From: Talpa occidentalis
Lineage: Eukaryota; Chordata; Mammalia; Eulipotyphla; Talpidae
Direction: 5' to 3'
Assembly: GCF_014898055.3 (NCBI RefSeq)
Contig: NW_023603184.1
Span: forward strand, 30,482,808 to 30,546,807
DNA: 64,000 nucleotides
Shown here: one piece after another, positions 51,775 through 59,754 of the stretch
Layout of the letters: each line of letters begins with the position of its first letter
Numbering within the stretch: position 1 is the first letter of the stretch
Program-made: the position numbers and the translations under genes
The notes under the pieces: model-generated
Seen by the model: only the letters and a program-made list of their open reading frames with translations
Database searches by the model: none
What the model was told of the DNA's origin: nothing

Positions 51775-51790
51775 GGCAGCTGCGTAAATC
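51775..51790 (+). promoter_or_regulatory. Candidate neuroendocrine (C-cell/neuron) enhancer, E-box plus forkhead-like site
   Basis: GGCAGCTGCGTAAATC, about 755 bases upstream of the inferred TSS. It closely resembles the 18-bp enhancer of rat/human calcitonin/CGRP genes (E-box CAGCTG next to a TGCAAATC-type site), which in the literature I recall binds USF1/2 and FOXA2. The E-box is intact and the second half differs by one or two bases. Assignment is by similarity and position. Confidence 0.6.
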
Positions 51791-52340
51791 AAATCAGTGG
51801 AGGGTGCCCCTTTGGATGGGGGGATTTGGAACCCGAAGTTGAGGATGGGGCGTTTGAATGGATGCCTAGCCCCTGTGCAGGCAGTACCAGTTAAACCCCT
51901 TCTGCGACCCTCTCCTCCACTTCTGCTCCTCCCAGAGGAAAGAGGCGAGGAGATTTGGCTGCCAGATTGGAAGCCAAACAACTTTGCAGTCCCTGGAAGC
52001 AGGCGCCGGGAGGGAAGGTTTTGATGCGGGGTGGGTGGGGGAGATGTGGAGACAGAATACCATGTGAACTGCCAAAGGCAGCAACCTTTCAAGGCCTCTC
52101 TCCCCCACATACCCCTCCATCGCGGTGGGTTATTTCACCTGAGATCCCTTTAGAAACCAGGACTACTGTCAACTTCTCGAGGGTCCCGAACTGGCATGGC
52201 AGAAGAGTGTAGGAGCCTGGAGAAAGTGCGAGAACCTCTGGCCCCATGTACAGTCCGTTGTTCCAAACTCTTCCCGACTTGCTCCCACTTTCTGGACGTC
52301 GAAGGCCCTCCACCCTCTCCCAGCCTTCCAACTCTCCAAG

Positions 52341-52360
52341 CAATGACCTCATTGCAAATG
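52341..52360 (+). promoter_or_regulatory. Second CRE-like / C/EBP-octamer-like cluster
   Basis: CAATGACCTCATTG forms an imperfect palindrome (CAATGA/TCATTG arms) containing the CRE-like TGACCTCA at 52344-52351. It runs into ATTGCAAAT, which resembles C/EBP or octamer sites. About 180 bases upstream of the inferred TSS; function is inferred only. Confidence 0.4.
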
Positions 52361-52417
52361 ACAGCCGGGAGCGGACGGCTCCCCTCCCTAGTGACTCGGT
52401 GCGGGGAGCAAGATAAA

Positions 52418-52425
52418 TGACGCAA
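52418..52425 (+). promoter_or_regulatory. CRE-like element TGACGCAA
   Basis: TGACGCAA lies about 110 bases upstream of the inferred TSS. A cAMP/Ras-responsive CRE-like element of this kind is described in calcitonin/CGRP promoters, so position and sequence fit proximal control by CREB/ATF-type factors. Confidence 0.6.
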
Positions 52426-52454
52426 TCGGAACTGGTTGGATCCTGGCCACTTTG

Positions 52455-52461
52455 GATTGGC
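52455..52461 (-). promoter_or_regulatory. Inverted CCAAT box
   Basis: GATTGGC reads GCCAATC on the - strand, about 70 bases upstream of the inferred TSS, which is the usual NF-Y position. It lies between the CRE-like site and the TATA-like box. Confidence 0.55.
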
Positions 52462-52498
52462 CGCGCCGACTCGTGGGGACCCCCCTCCCGCCCTCACT

Positions 52499-52508
52499 GG
52501 AATAAGAG
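52499..52508 (+). promoter_or_regulatory. TATA-like box of the calcitonin/CGRP gene
   Basis: GGAATAAGAG in a GC-rich setting, about 30 bases before the inferred start of exon 1 and 90 bases before the exon 1 donor. The spacing supports it as the core promoter; the match to TATAAA is imperfect. Confidence 0.65.
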
Positions 52509-52529
52509 CAGAGAGCTCCGCGGAGCAGA

Positions 52530-52598
52530 CGCCCACAACAGGCGTTGTGTCCAAACGGGTGGACCCGCGGCACGCTCTTCTGAAACTCGAGTAGCCAG
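52530..52598 (+). other. CALCA: Exon 1 (5' untranslated)
   Basis: Noncoding first exon. The start is inferred as about 30 bases after the TATA-like AATAAGAG at 52501; the end is set by the donor CCAG|GTGAGG with GT at 52599. No ATG lies in the exon, and translation starts in exon 2, as usual for the family. Intron 1 is 1,017 bases and holds a MIR fragment (about 53420-53585). Confidence 0.7.
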
Positions 52599-53419
52599 GT
52601 GAGGAACTTTTTACTCTGCTTTGGAATAGTTTTGGCAGTTTATTTCATTTGCCTGCCTGCCTGTCTTGCTTCTCACAGCCATTCCGACTCACCTGCAGCC
52701 AGGTGCTCCTAGCTCCCTGTCCCGCTCGGGAGAAGGTGGATGGTTGGGACTATCAGCAACTTTACTCTCAATTAGCTCCAGTGGGTGCTAACAAGCACCC
52801 TCGGTCTTCATTTGGGCGCTATAAAGTGCCTGCGGCCCGCGTTGGTGCCGGTGGGAGCGCAGCATCCTACCAGAGTTTGGTCTGGGCGTGCCCTGCGCAG
52901 TCTGTGTCCTCATGGATCACGCTTGGTTCCTTGGACCTGGATCCCTGAGCCTTCGCGGTTGGCGCCTCCAGCCCGTGAGCATCCCTGGGACGTGGCTGCG
53001 AACCCGGGGCAGTGCAGCGGCGGTGCTAGCGCCCGGCATCTGTCGCTCAGCAGAGGCTGAACTCCTTTGGGCAGAGCCCAGAGACCCTCATAACCGGCTC
53101 CTAGAATTTATCCCCAAATCCATCCCCACAGGCTGACGTTAGGGTTCCTGTCCATTTTACCCTTCCTAACTTCCCTGCACGTTTTGGCCCGAGGTGTAGA
53201 CCAGAGGAAGGGAGTCCTAGATTTCTCAGTCCCTGAGAAGACAGGTGCAGTGGGAGAGCAAGGACAAAAGGGTGGGTCCGTGTCTGGTGTCCGCAGAGGG
53301 CAAAAGATGTGGCTCTATTGTATGCATGCGCATCTGTGTGGCTTTTCCCTAACTTCCCACTGAGCTGAAGCAGCCTTCCTGCCCCGCCTCCAAACCCCAG
53401 GACACTTGTTCCTGCTCCA

Positions 53420-53585
53420 CCAGGCTGCAAAGTATCTTTTGATATTCACATCAGTCCGTTCTGCACAAGAACAGAACTCGGGAGGCTTGAGGAGGTGGGG
53501 CAACTTGCCTGAGGTCAGAAGGCCTTTGTGGCAGAACCGGTACTGGAACCCAGGTCTGTGCGCTCTGGAAGGTGCTTGATCTAGG
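53420..53585 (-). repeat. MIR fragment in intron 1 of the CGRP gene
   Basis: GGGGCAACTTGCCTGAGGTC and GGAACCCAGGTCTGTG are MIR in reverse. It ends about 30 bases before the exon 2 acceptor. Confidence 0.65.
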
Positions 53586-53624
53586 TGGAGAAGTAACATC
53601 GTTCTCCCTTTACAGAGAGGCATC

Positions 53625-53710
53625 ATGGGCTTCGGAAAGTCCTCCCCCTTCCTGGCTTTCAGCATCTTGGTCCTGTGCCAAGCAAGCAGTCTCCAGGCTG
53701 CGCCATTCAG
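53625..53710 (+). CDS. CALCA: Exon 2 coding part: start codon and signal peptide of pre-pro-CGRP/calcitonin
   Basis: Exon 2 begins at 53616 after a TTTACAG acceptor. ATG is at 53625 in GGCATCATGG, a good Kozak context (A at -3, G at +4). It encodes 28 residues plus two bases of Arg29 (AG|G): [12 protein letters not shown] opens a hydrophobic core, [13 protein letters not shown] closes it, and APFR starts the propeptide. This is a typical cleavable secretory signal of about 25 residues with Ala at the expected -1 position. The donor is TTCAG|GTGAGA (GT at 53711). The MGF..SPFLA..ILVL pattern is diagnostic of CALCA/CALCB. Shared by both mRNA isoforms. Confidence 0.95.
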
Positions 53711-53950
53711 GTGAGAGAGCCTGAAGCCCGGAGAGCACTCCCCTTCCACTGCCCCTGGGGTCAAGCAGTTCTGTAACTTTAATATTCCAGCATCGTGAGG
53801 GACACTCTAGGGAGGATGCTGTCCATGAGCCCTGGGGCCGGGAGTCAGGGAGGCCACATTTTCAGGGAAAGTCACGGAGAACTGGAAACCTGGCTGGGGA
53901 GGAGGTAGAAGTGGGGCTCAGAACCTGTTGGATTTGCTTCCCCTCTTCAG

Positions 53951-54088
53951 GACGGCTTTGGAGAGCCTCCCAGACCCGGCTTCACTCAGTGAGAAAGAGG
54001 GGCGCCTCCTGCTGGCTGCACTGGTGAAGGCCTATGTGCAGAGGAAGACCAATGAGCTGGAGGATGAGCAGGAGACTGAGGGCTCCAG
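53951..54088 (+). CDS. CALCA: Exon 3: N-terminal propeptide
   Basis: 138 bases between a CTCTTCAG acceptor and an AG|GTAAGG donor. It completes Arg29, then encodes [17 protein letters not shown] and [15 protein letters not shown] followed by an acidic Glu/Asp-rich tail, ending TEGS plus AG. In the family this is the N-terminal flanking peptide, common to the calcitonin and CGRP precursors and removed at the later dibasic site. It is intact and ends in phase 2 (AG|), so the next exon must supply one base to finish Ser75. Exon 5 fits this phase with CGRP in frame. Exon 4 fits it with calcitonin out of frame. Confidence 0.95.
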
Positions 54089-54846
54089 GTAAGGCTCCTC
54101 ACTCCTCACGTAGGAGTGGCCATAGTGGACATAGTCCACAGTAGGAGTGGACATAGTCCAGAAAGGTAGGAAAAACAGCATTTGCTCAGGAGTACAGCAG
54201 ACTGGCCTTCACCAGGACCTGAGACTCTGCCTCCGTCAGGGTCCTTGGAAGAGGTCCAGGTACAGCTGGAGGGACTGTGGCTAGACATGAACATGATCCA
54301 CTTCTGAAAGATATTAGGAAAAGAAATGTGGAGACGTGGACTCACTCAGGGACTTGGTGTTGCCCTACGGAGAAGTCCTCCCAGCATTGGCTGAATTAGT
54401 ACTGGAAAGCATGGATCCAGGGGATGGACCCAGCATATCTTGGGATGTTCTAGAAATTTAATGTGTGTGTGTTGTTCTCCCACACCTGCAAGGGACCTTC
54501 ATTTTTCATTTGCAAGGTGAAGCCACAGGCCGTGCAGGGGGTGGGCTCAAGGAGAGCAGTGTCTGAGGTAGGTGTGGGGACCTTTGGCTGTGCAGGATGA
54601 TGTAGATGTGCATGTTGCCACGGTGCTGAGGGAACACCCTTGCCCAATTCTACCTCCCTGAGCACCCTGAGCTTGGAGCACATCCCAGCCCCTGGCCTGG
54701 CCCCAGCAGTGTCTGGGCAGTGGAACTTGTTGCACCTGCATCCACCCTGAGAACCTCTCTGCAGAGCACAAAGGACTGAGCAGCATGAGGAAGGCCAGAA
54801 AAGGCCACCCCCTCCCCACCACAGCCCACCCACCCTGCCCTGGCTC

Positions 54847-54969
54847 TGCATGCCTCCCAGTTCTCCCCATGGAGGAGGTGTGAGCTGCCCTTCTGCCTGC
54901 CCCTCCTGTCCCTGCTCAAATTGTTCCTTCTCTAGTCATACCCTCTGCATGACTGCCGGTAGCTGCATG
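54847..54969 (+). promoter_or_regulatory. Rbfox-type UGCAUG cluster upstream of exon 4
   Basis: TGCATG occurs at 54847-54852, 54946-54951 and 54964-54969, the last about 30 bases before the exon 4 acceptor; a fourth lies in exon 4 at 55250-55255. Rbfox1/2 are reported to repress calcitonin exon 4 inclusion in neurons through UGCAUG elements upstream of and within the exon. Position and number fit that role, so splice control seems preserved although the calcitonin frame is not. Confidence 0.6.
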
Positions 54970-54999
54970 GTATTGTCTGGCATGGTTTTCTCCCTGCAG

Positions 55000-55480
55000 C
55001 CTGGACGGCTCAAAGCTAAGCGGTGCAGTGGTCTGAGTACCTGTGTGCTGGGCACGTACGCCAAGGACCTGAACAACTTTCATACGTTCTCTAGCATCGG
55101 CTTTGGGCCTGAAACACCTGGCAAGAAAAGGGCCATAGCCAGAAGTTTGGAGCTGGACCACTTCCCCAATTGGGGGTGCCCCAGGATGCCAACTGAACAC
55201 CTTCTGCTCCTTCCTGAGTTCCTCTCTTGCTCCCATTGGTGAACCTTAATGCATGTAGATTGCACCCTAATTGCTCTTGAAGCTGGTATTGGTAGCTTTG
55301 CTTAAGACAGAGTGTTGGGAACTGCAGGATGTAAGGAAAGAGAGCAGGAGTCAGAGAGGTTAGACATAAGAATAAGGGACATTTCTAAGACTCAGAAGAT
55401 TTCATGGCGAAGTCCTCCAATTCCTGCTTCATCTCTCATGTCTTATCACTGATTGATAAACCTATTTCCTGAAAGGATTT
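55000..55480 (+). pseudogene. CALCA: Exon 4: calcitonin exon with frame lesions (out of frame with exon 3)
   Basis: Acceptor TCCCTGCAG at 54999. A full mature calcitonin is encoded at 55024-55119: CSGLSTC with Cys1/Cys7 (loop cysteines), then [15 protein letters not shown], ending ETP, followed by GKKR at 55120-55131 (amide donor and dibasic site) and preceded by KR. However, exon 3 hands over AG, so codons run AGC then CTG from 55001, giving [11 protein letters not shown] and TGA at 55034-55036. The calcitonin frame is one base off; compared with the human exon as I recall it, one base is missing in the ~25 bases before the peptide. A second one-base shift follows in the C-terminal flanking peptide: the conserved-looking tail VPQDAN-stop (TGA 55194-55196) lies in a third frame, while the calcitonin frame runs on to TGA 55240-55242. 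The poly(A) hexamer position seems to be GATAAA at 55455-55460. Real decay or sequence error are both possible; the 3' limit is approximate. Confidence 0.8.
55455..55460 (+). terminator. Candidate weak poly(A) signal GATAAA of exon 4
   Basis: I see no AATAAA or ATTAAA between the exon 4 stop codons and 55,600. TTGATAAACCTATTTCC aligns by context with the human exon 4 AATAAA region as I remember it. GATAAA is a known but weak hexamer variant. AATAAG at 55371-55376 is another weak candidate. Confidence 0.45.
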
Positions 55481-56141
55481 GCTCTGTGCTGGTCATGACT
55501 CTGGTCCCTGCCCAAGATGTGAGAGTGCCCAGAGCCCAGGTAAAATTAGCTTTAGCCTCAGGGTAACTGGACACCTGTTGACAGATTTGGTGACAGGGCT
55601 TGGTAAGTGGTACCTGTGAATGAGCTCTGGCATCCAGAACAGATGTGCTGAGGAACAGGTAAGTCCCTCTGGGGGTGGGGCTGAGGGCGATGCGGCAATC
55701 GCTGTTTTCTGAATCTTCCAGGTAAGTCTTCAGAGAGTTTTAATGTCCCCATGAAGAGTGGTCTTGTCGGTGCCAAGGCTGTGGTGCAGTCTCTGTATGT
55801 ACCCTGTGTGTCTTGGGGTGGGACTGGGCTTTTGCTGACCACTCCTTCCTGCTTCCAAAGGAACTGTCTCAAAGGGATGGCAAGTGCAGGGTGTCAGCAT
55901 GCGCCCCACAGCTTAGAACTGGGTTTTTTTCATGAAAGTCTGTGGGCAGGGCTCCTAGCAAAGACTGCCAGATCATTTCTCCTAACAGCTTTCATAATTG
56001 CATTTAGGAGAAACGCTTTTTCTTAAGTGGCACGCAGAAGAGCTGCAATCCTCTTTATGAACATCCCAGGGGGCAGACTCCTCCCCCAGACCCCACCCTC
56101 TCACTGACCAGTTTTCTCTCTTTCCCCATCCTGCCCACCAG

Positions 56142-56301
56142 CGTCACTGCCCAGAAGAGGTCCTGCAACACTGCCACCTGTGTGACCCACCGGCTGGCAG
56201 GCTTGCTGAGCAGATCTGGGGGCGTGGTGAAAAGCGACTTTGTGCCCACGGATGTGGGCTCCGAAGCCTTTGGCCGTCGCCGAAGGGACCTTCAGGCCTG
56301 A
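56142..56301 (+). CDS. CALCA: Exon 5 coding part: CGRP
   Basis: Acceptor CCCACCAG at 56141. The C at 56142 completes Ser75, then VTAQKR (dibasic cleavage) leads to mature CGRP at 56161-56271: [20 protein letters not shown] then [17 protein letters not shown], 37 residues. Cys2 and Cys7 form the N-terminal loop, residues 8-18 the amphipathic helix, and Phe37 is followed by Gly (amide donor), RRRR (56275-56286), DLQA and TGA 56299-56301. All processing signals are intact. CGRP is secreted by sensory neurons and signals through CALCRL/RAMP1. Relative to human alpha-CGRP as I know it, changes cluster at positions 1, 3, 25, 26, 31 and 35; Asp26 and Asp31 make the C-terminal half more acidic. Confidence 0.97.
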
Positions 56302-56326
56302 GCTGCTGAATAACTCAAGGAAGAAG
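56302..56326 (+). other. CALCA: Exon 5, 3' untranslated part and donor
   Basis: 25 bases after the CGRP stop, ending GGAAGAAG|GTGACT with GT at 56327. In the family the last intron lies in the 3' UTR, as here; intron 5 would be 573 bases. Because the stop is within 50 bases of the junction, nonsense-mediated decay is not expected. Confidence 0.75.
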
Positions 56327-56899
56327 GTGACTGCCCTTGAGCTGTCAGATGGGAGGGAGAAGGGGGTTGGAGGTGACACCCACATTTTGAAACCCACTGG
56401 ACTTGGTAGTTTCTTCGGGTCTCTTCTCTCCAATTACATTCTTCTTCCTGAGCCAGTGAGTTCTTTCTAACTCAGCTAGGCAATATAGCATTAGGATAGG
56501 CTGCAGAGATCATCGCCATCTTTCTGAGAAGAGAAATGAAAAAAAAATTGGCACATTTATAACGGGAGGGCAAAGCTTAGCCAAGGCCACTGGTTGTTAA
56601 TGAACCAAGGTTCAGAAAGCACTCACCTCTTGACCAGCACTCACAGAGCCAGGTCATGGGCTGTAGTCATGATGCTACTGCTAATGTCAGCAGTGACTGT
56701 TGAATTGTTTTTCTCATCATTTGCCTTAAAAGTCTGCTGACACCTCATAGTCATAATTTATAAATGCTGTTTAAAGAAGGCCTTCCTGTTCTTTTCAGTA
56801 ATAATTGTGATTATTCTGTTGACATGCTTAATTTTTTTCCTCCTCTTTCTCTTCCTCCTCCTCCTTCTACCTCTTCATTTATGTATTTTTTCTTCTCAG

Positions 56900-57030
56900 G
56901 TTACCATGAAGCTGAACTCACCACTTCTATTTATTTCTGTTGAGAACAACTTGGGGAGAAGGCTCCGTGGAAGATATACCTGTTTGCATCCTAATAGATA
57001 CTGAATAAAAGCACCTTTGTCACTTGAAAG
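56900..57030 (+). other. CALCA: Exon 6 (3' untranslated, CGRP poly(A) exon)
   Basis: A pyrimidine-rich acceptor (TTTTTTCTTCTCAG ending 56899) precedes a 3' UTR starting GTTACCATGAAGCTG. A canonical AATAAA sits at 57004-57009, so cleavage is expected near 57020-57030. In the family this is the distal poly(A) exon used with exon 5 in neurons. Confidence 0.8.
57004..57009 (+). terminator. Canonical poly(A) signal AATAAA of the CGRP transcript
   Basis: AATAAAAGC inside exon 6; it contrasts with the non-canonical GATAAA candidate of exon 4. Confidence 0.85.
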
Positions 57031-57399
57031 GAATGAAATGGAATGCAAAATAAGCTAATTCCATATTTATTGTGCATCCTTTTTATATTTGATTTTTTTT
57101 TTTTGTGCAGGAAATGTATTGACATCTCTCATCAGCTTATCTGGTAGCAAGTTGGTTCTCTGAGAGCTACCCTGTTGGTTATGCAGCTCTGCCAAACATG
57201 AGCCACTGCCTCTGTGGTCTCTGGCACACAGGGTGATGGGGATGCTATGCCTTGTCATGTAAGAACATGATGGTATTTTTGTTTAAGCCCATGTCAATAT
57301 CGTGCATTTGTGAACTTCATCAAGATTAAAAACATATTTTGGATATACTTGTTTCAAAATCTTGGTGATTCATTTCTACTTGTTTTCCTAGGCAATAAA

Positions 57400-57650
57400 A
57401 ACAATAGTGACACTTTTGAGTGCTTACTATGGGCCAGATGATGTTCCAAGACCATACTTCATGCCTACAACTCATTTATTCTTCATGACAGTTCCATGGG
57501 AGTGATACTATTCATATTTCTACTTCGCAACTGAGGAAATGGAGGCACAGAGATGTGTAACCCAAGGTCACACAGATGGTTAGTGGCAGACCTCGATTTT
57601 GGTATCTAGAGTTTATAGTTGAAACCACTGTCACTAATTGTTTCTCACAA
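57400..57650 (-). repeat. MIR fragment
   Basis: GAGTGCTTACTATGGGCCAG, AACTGAGGAAATGGAGGCAC and CCCAAGGTCACACAG are reverse MIR text, 370 bases downstream of the gene. Confidence 0.65.
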
Positions 57651-57819
57651 TAGCTCCTGAGGTTAACAGAGACCTGTGAGCTATTCTTTGACCTAACTAC
57701 ATCACATTGTAGACCCTCAGATTTTGAAAACAAGTGGAAGATTTTAAGCACACAAATAACCTATTCTTTATATACTAGAGTGAATTCCTTCTATGCAGAG
57801 TTTGGCACTGTACTAAATG

Positions 57820-58140
57820 TTTTGTGTCCCACCAACATTTGATGCTGAAACCTTAACTGCATAGTGGTAGTATTAGGAGGCGGGGACTGAGGGCTGCGAT
57901 TATGTCATCAGGGTGAGCCTTTCATGGGTGGGATTAGTGCCCTGACAAGCAAGGCCTGGGAGAACTTCCTTACTCCCTCTCCTGTGAGTGGTTACAGTGA
58001 GAAGTCTGCTATCCATGAGGAAGTGGGCCCTCGCCAGACACTGAATCTGTGGGTGCCTTCATCTTGGACTTCCTAGCTTTCAGAACTGTAAGAAGTAAAC
58101 ATTTGTTGCTTCTAAGATAACTAATATGTAGTATATTTTT
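57820..58140 (+). mobile_element. MST/MaLR-type LTR fragment
   Basis: TATTAGGAGGCGGGG, GTGGGATTAGTGCCCT, CCAGACACTGAATCTG and CTTGGACTTCCTAGC follow the MST/THE1 LTR order. The 3' end is cut by SINE copy 16. Confidence 0.75.
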
Positions 58141-58420
58141 AGAAGATTTTTATTTTTATTTATTTATGCATATACAAACTAGGGTGTAGACCAGAAGTGG
58201 TGGTGGGGGGGGTGAGAAGATTCACCAGACACAGAGTGGGGAGTAGAACAGGCAGAGCTACTGAAATACACTGCTGAGGGGAGCAGCAGGTGAGACAGGA
58301 GAGGACTGCTGTGCCATGTGGGTCAGCTCTCTGGCAGGGGATCAAACACAGGCTGCAGCAGCTGGGGAGAGCTTCGTAGCGCTGAGACTTTAACACCTGT
58401 GCCAGCCACCAGGGAGGCCC
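58141..58420 (-). mobile_element. tRNA-derived SINE, copy 16 (older subfamily)
   Basis: Reversed copy abutting the 3' end of an MST/MaLR-type LTR; the head-side complement ends GCCAGCCACCAGGGAGGCCC. First SINE downstream of the gene. Confidence 0.85.
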
Positions 58421-58904
58421 TTAATTTGTGGTTTTTTGTTATACTGCTGAAGACATTTGGCTTCACAATGACCAATTTATAGTCAATGTTGTTACATTTA
58501 TTCATCATTAACTCCCCTTCCTCCATGGTTTGATATGCTATAAATATTTCCCCATGTCTCTCTAAGCCAGAAGGATTCCTTAAACATAACCAGAATTCCA
58601 TTTAACAACTAAAATAAATTATCAGTAATTACCAAATTCTTTAATATCTCATCAGTCATGGTTCAAATTCCTCAAAAATGTATGTTAGACATATCATGTA
58701 TGTAATATGCTTTAAGGCTCTTCTAACCTAGAGGGAGGGCCCCTCTCATCACTTTTTTCCCTTCTTGTAATTTGTTTGTTGGAGACATTAGATCCAATAG
58801 AATTTTCCACACTGTGAAATCTCCACCACGCCCCCATGCCTCCCCACAGCAAGGTAAAATTTTATTACCTTAGGTAAAACTGTTACCAAAGTAATAGTTT
58901 TTTT

Positions 58905-59475
58905 TTCACTTGACTTCTACTTTTTGAAATTAATTAAGCACCATTGTTGTGCATTTTGCTAATATTTTGACAATATTGGATTTTTCCCCTTAGGTGTGGT
59001 CATTATAGCTCTCCCAACACCAATGCACCCATAGTCCTCCACCATAGTCCTTTGTGTTCCCCTGCTCCTGTTCTTATCCCTCCCACTCTATCCACCTCTG
59101 AACCTCCCCTCTTGGATGCCTCCGGTGTATGGTTAGTTTTCAAGAGTTGATGTTGAAGTTTGTCTTTTTTTGATCCTTTGTTTGGTTTCTCTATATTCCA
59201 CATATAAGTGACACCATCTGGTATTTATCTTTCTTCTACTGACTTATTTCACTTAGCATAATCTCTTCCAGCTCCATCCATGCATGAGTTCATCTTTTTT
59301 GATCGATGTGTAGTATTCCATTGTGTATCTATACCATATCTTCTTGATCCATTTATCCGTTTTTGAATATTTAGGTTGTTTCCATATCTTGGCTATTGTA
59401 AATAGTGCTGCAATAAACATAGGCATGCAGGTGTCCTTTTGAATTAGTGTTTTTGTGTTCTTTGGGTAGATTTCA
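58905..59475 (-). mobile_element. L1 3' fragment, reverse orientation
   Basis: Antisense text from CCCCTTAGGTGTGGTC through CTCCATCCATGCATGAGTTC to GTTTTTGTGTTCTTTGGGTA. Confidence 0.8.
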
Positions 59476-59754
59476 GATTGTAAATTTTGATGACTGCATT
59501 CCTGTGGGGACTCAAATGGTCCTCTTTATTCTGTATTTCTTGTGTGCCCTCAGATCTAGAGTGGGAGAGGGGAAAGAGAAGTAGGAGAAGACATCAGAGA
59601 ATTAACGGAGAGGACAAATCAATAGGACTTTGTAGGGAATAGGAAAGACTTTGCCTTTCTATCAGTCAAGTTCTAGTTGTAAAATAGAAAGCACATTGTC
59701 ATTTTAGCAGAAAGAATAAGATAAGAAATTGACTTAAGAGGTTGGCACAGAAAG

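Larger units (their letters stand above)
50640..53120. promoter_or_regulatory. CpG island over promoter, exon 1 and part of intron 1
   Basis: CG dinucleotides and G+C rise sharply compared with the AT-rich flanks. The densest blocks are about 51,300-51,560, 52,430-52,600 and 52,800-53,060. A promoter CpG island is known for CALCA. Several long open frames here are by-products of base composition. It contains a (TG)n run at about 51575-51593. Borders are by eye. Confidence 0.65.
52530..57030 (+). other. CALCA: Calcitonin/CGRP family gene (whole transcription unit)
   Basis: Six-exon gene with the classic calcitonin/CGRP layout: noncoding exon 1 (to 52598), exon 2 53616-53710, exon 3 53951-54088, alternative terminal exon 4 from 55000, exon 5 56142-56326, and exon 6 from 56900 to about 57030. 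Every intron begins GT and ends AG, and the coding introns are phase 2 (AG|G and AG|C codons split), as known for this family. In the family, thyroid C cells use exon 4 (calcitonin) and neurons skip to exons 5-6 (CGRP, a secreted vasodilator neuropeptide acting on CALCRL/RAMP1). Here only the CGRP route is open; exon 4 is out of frame. The spliced CGRP precursor is 127 residues. The CALCA symbol rests on the near-complete calcitonin in exon 4. A CALCB-type paralogue, whose human exon 4 is a pseudo-exon, is a serious alternative that this window cannot settle. The TSS is inferred from the TATA-like box. Confidence 0.85.

Noticed and set aside
51319..52110. 263-codon open frame on the - strand upstream of the gene
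   Set aside because: Lies in the CpG island, Pro/Arg/Ser-rich low-complexity translation, overlaps many other frames on both strands, no domain or splice evidence.
54850..55242. 130-codon open frame covering calcitonin as a free-standing gene
   Set aside because: It starts inside intron 3, has no signal peptide and runs through the exon 4 acceptor. Only 55000 onward is exon, and splicing from exon 3 puts it out of frame.
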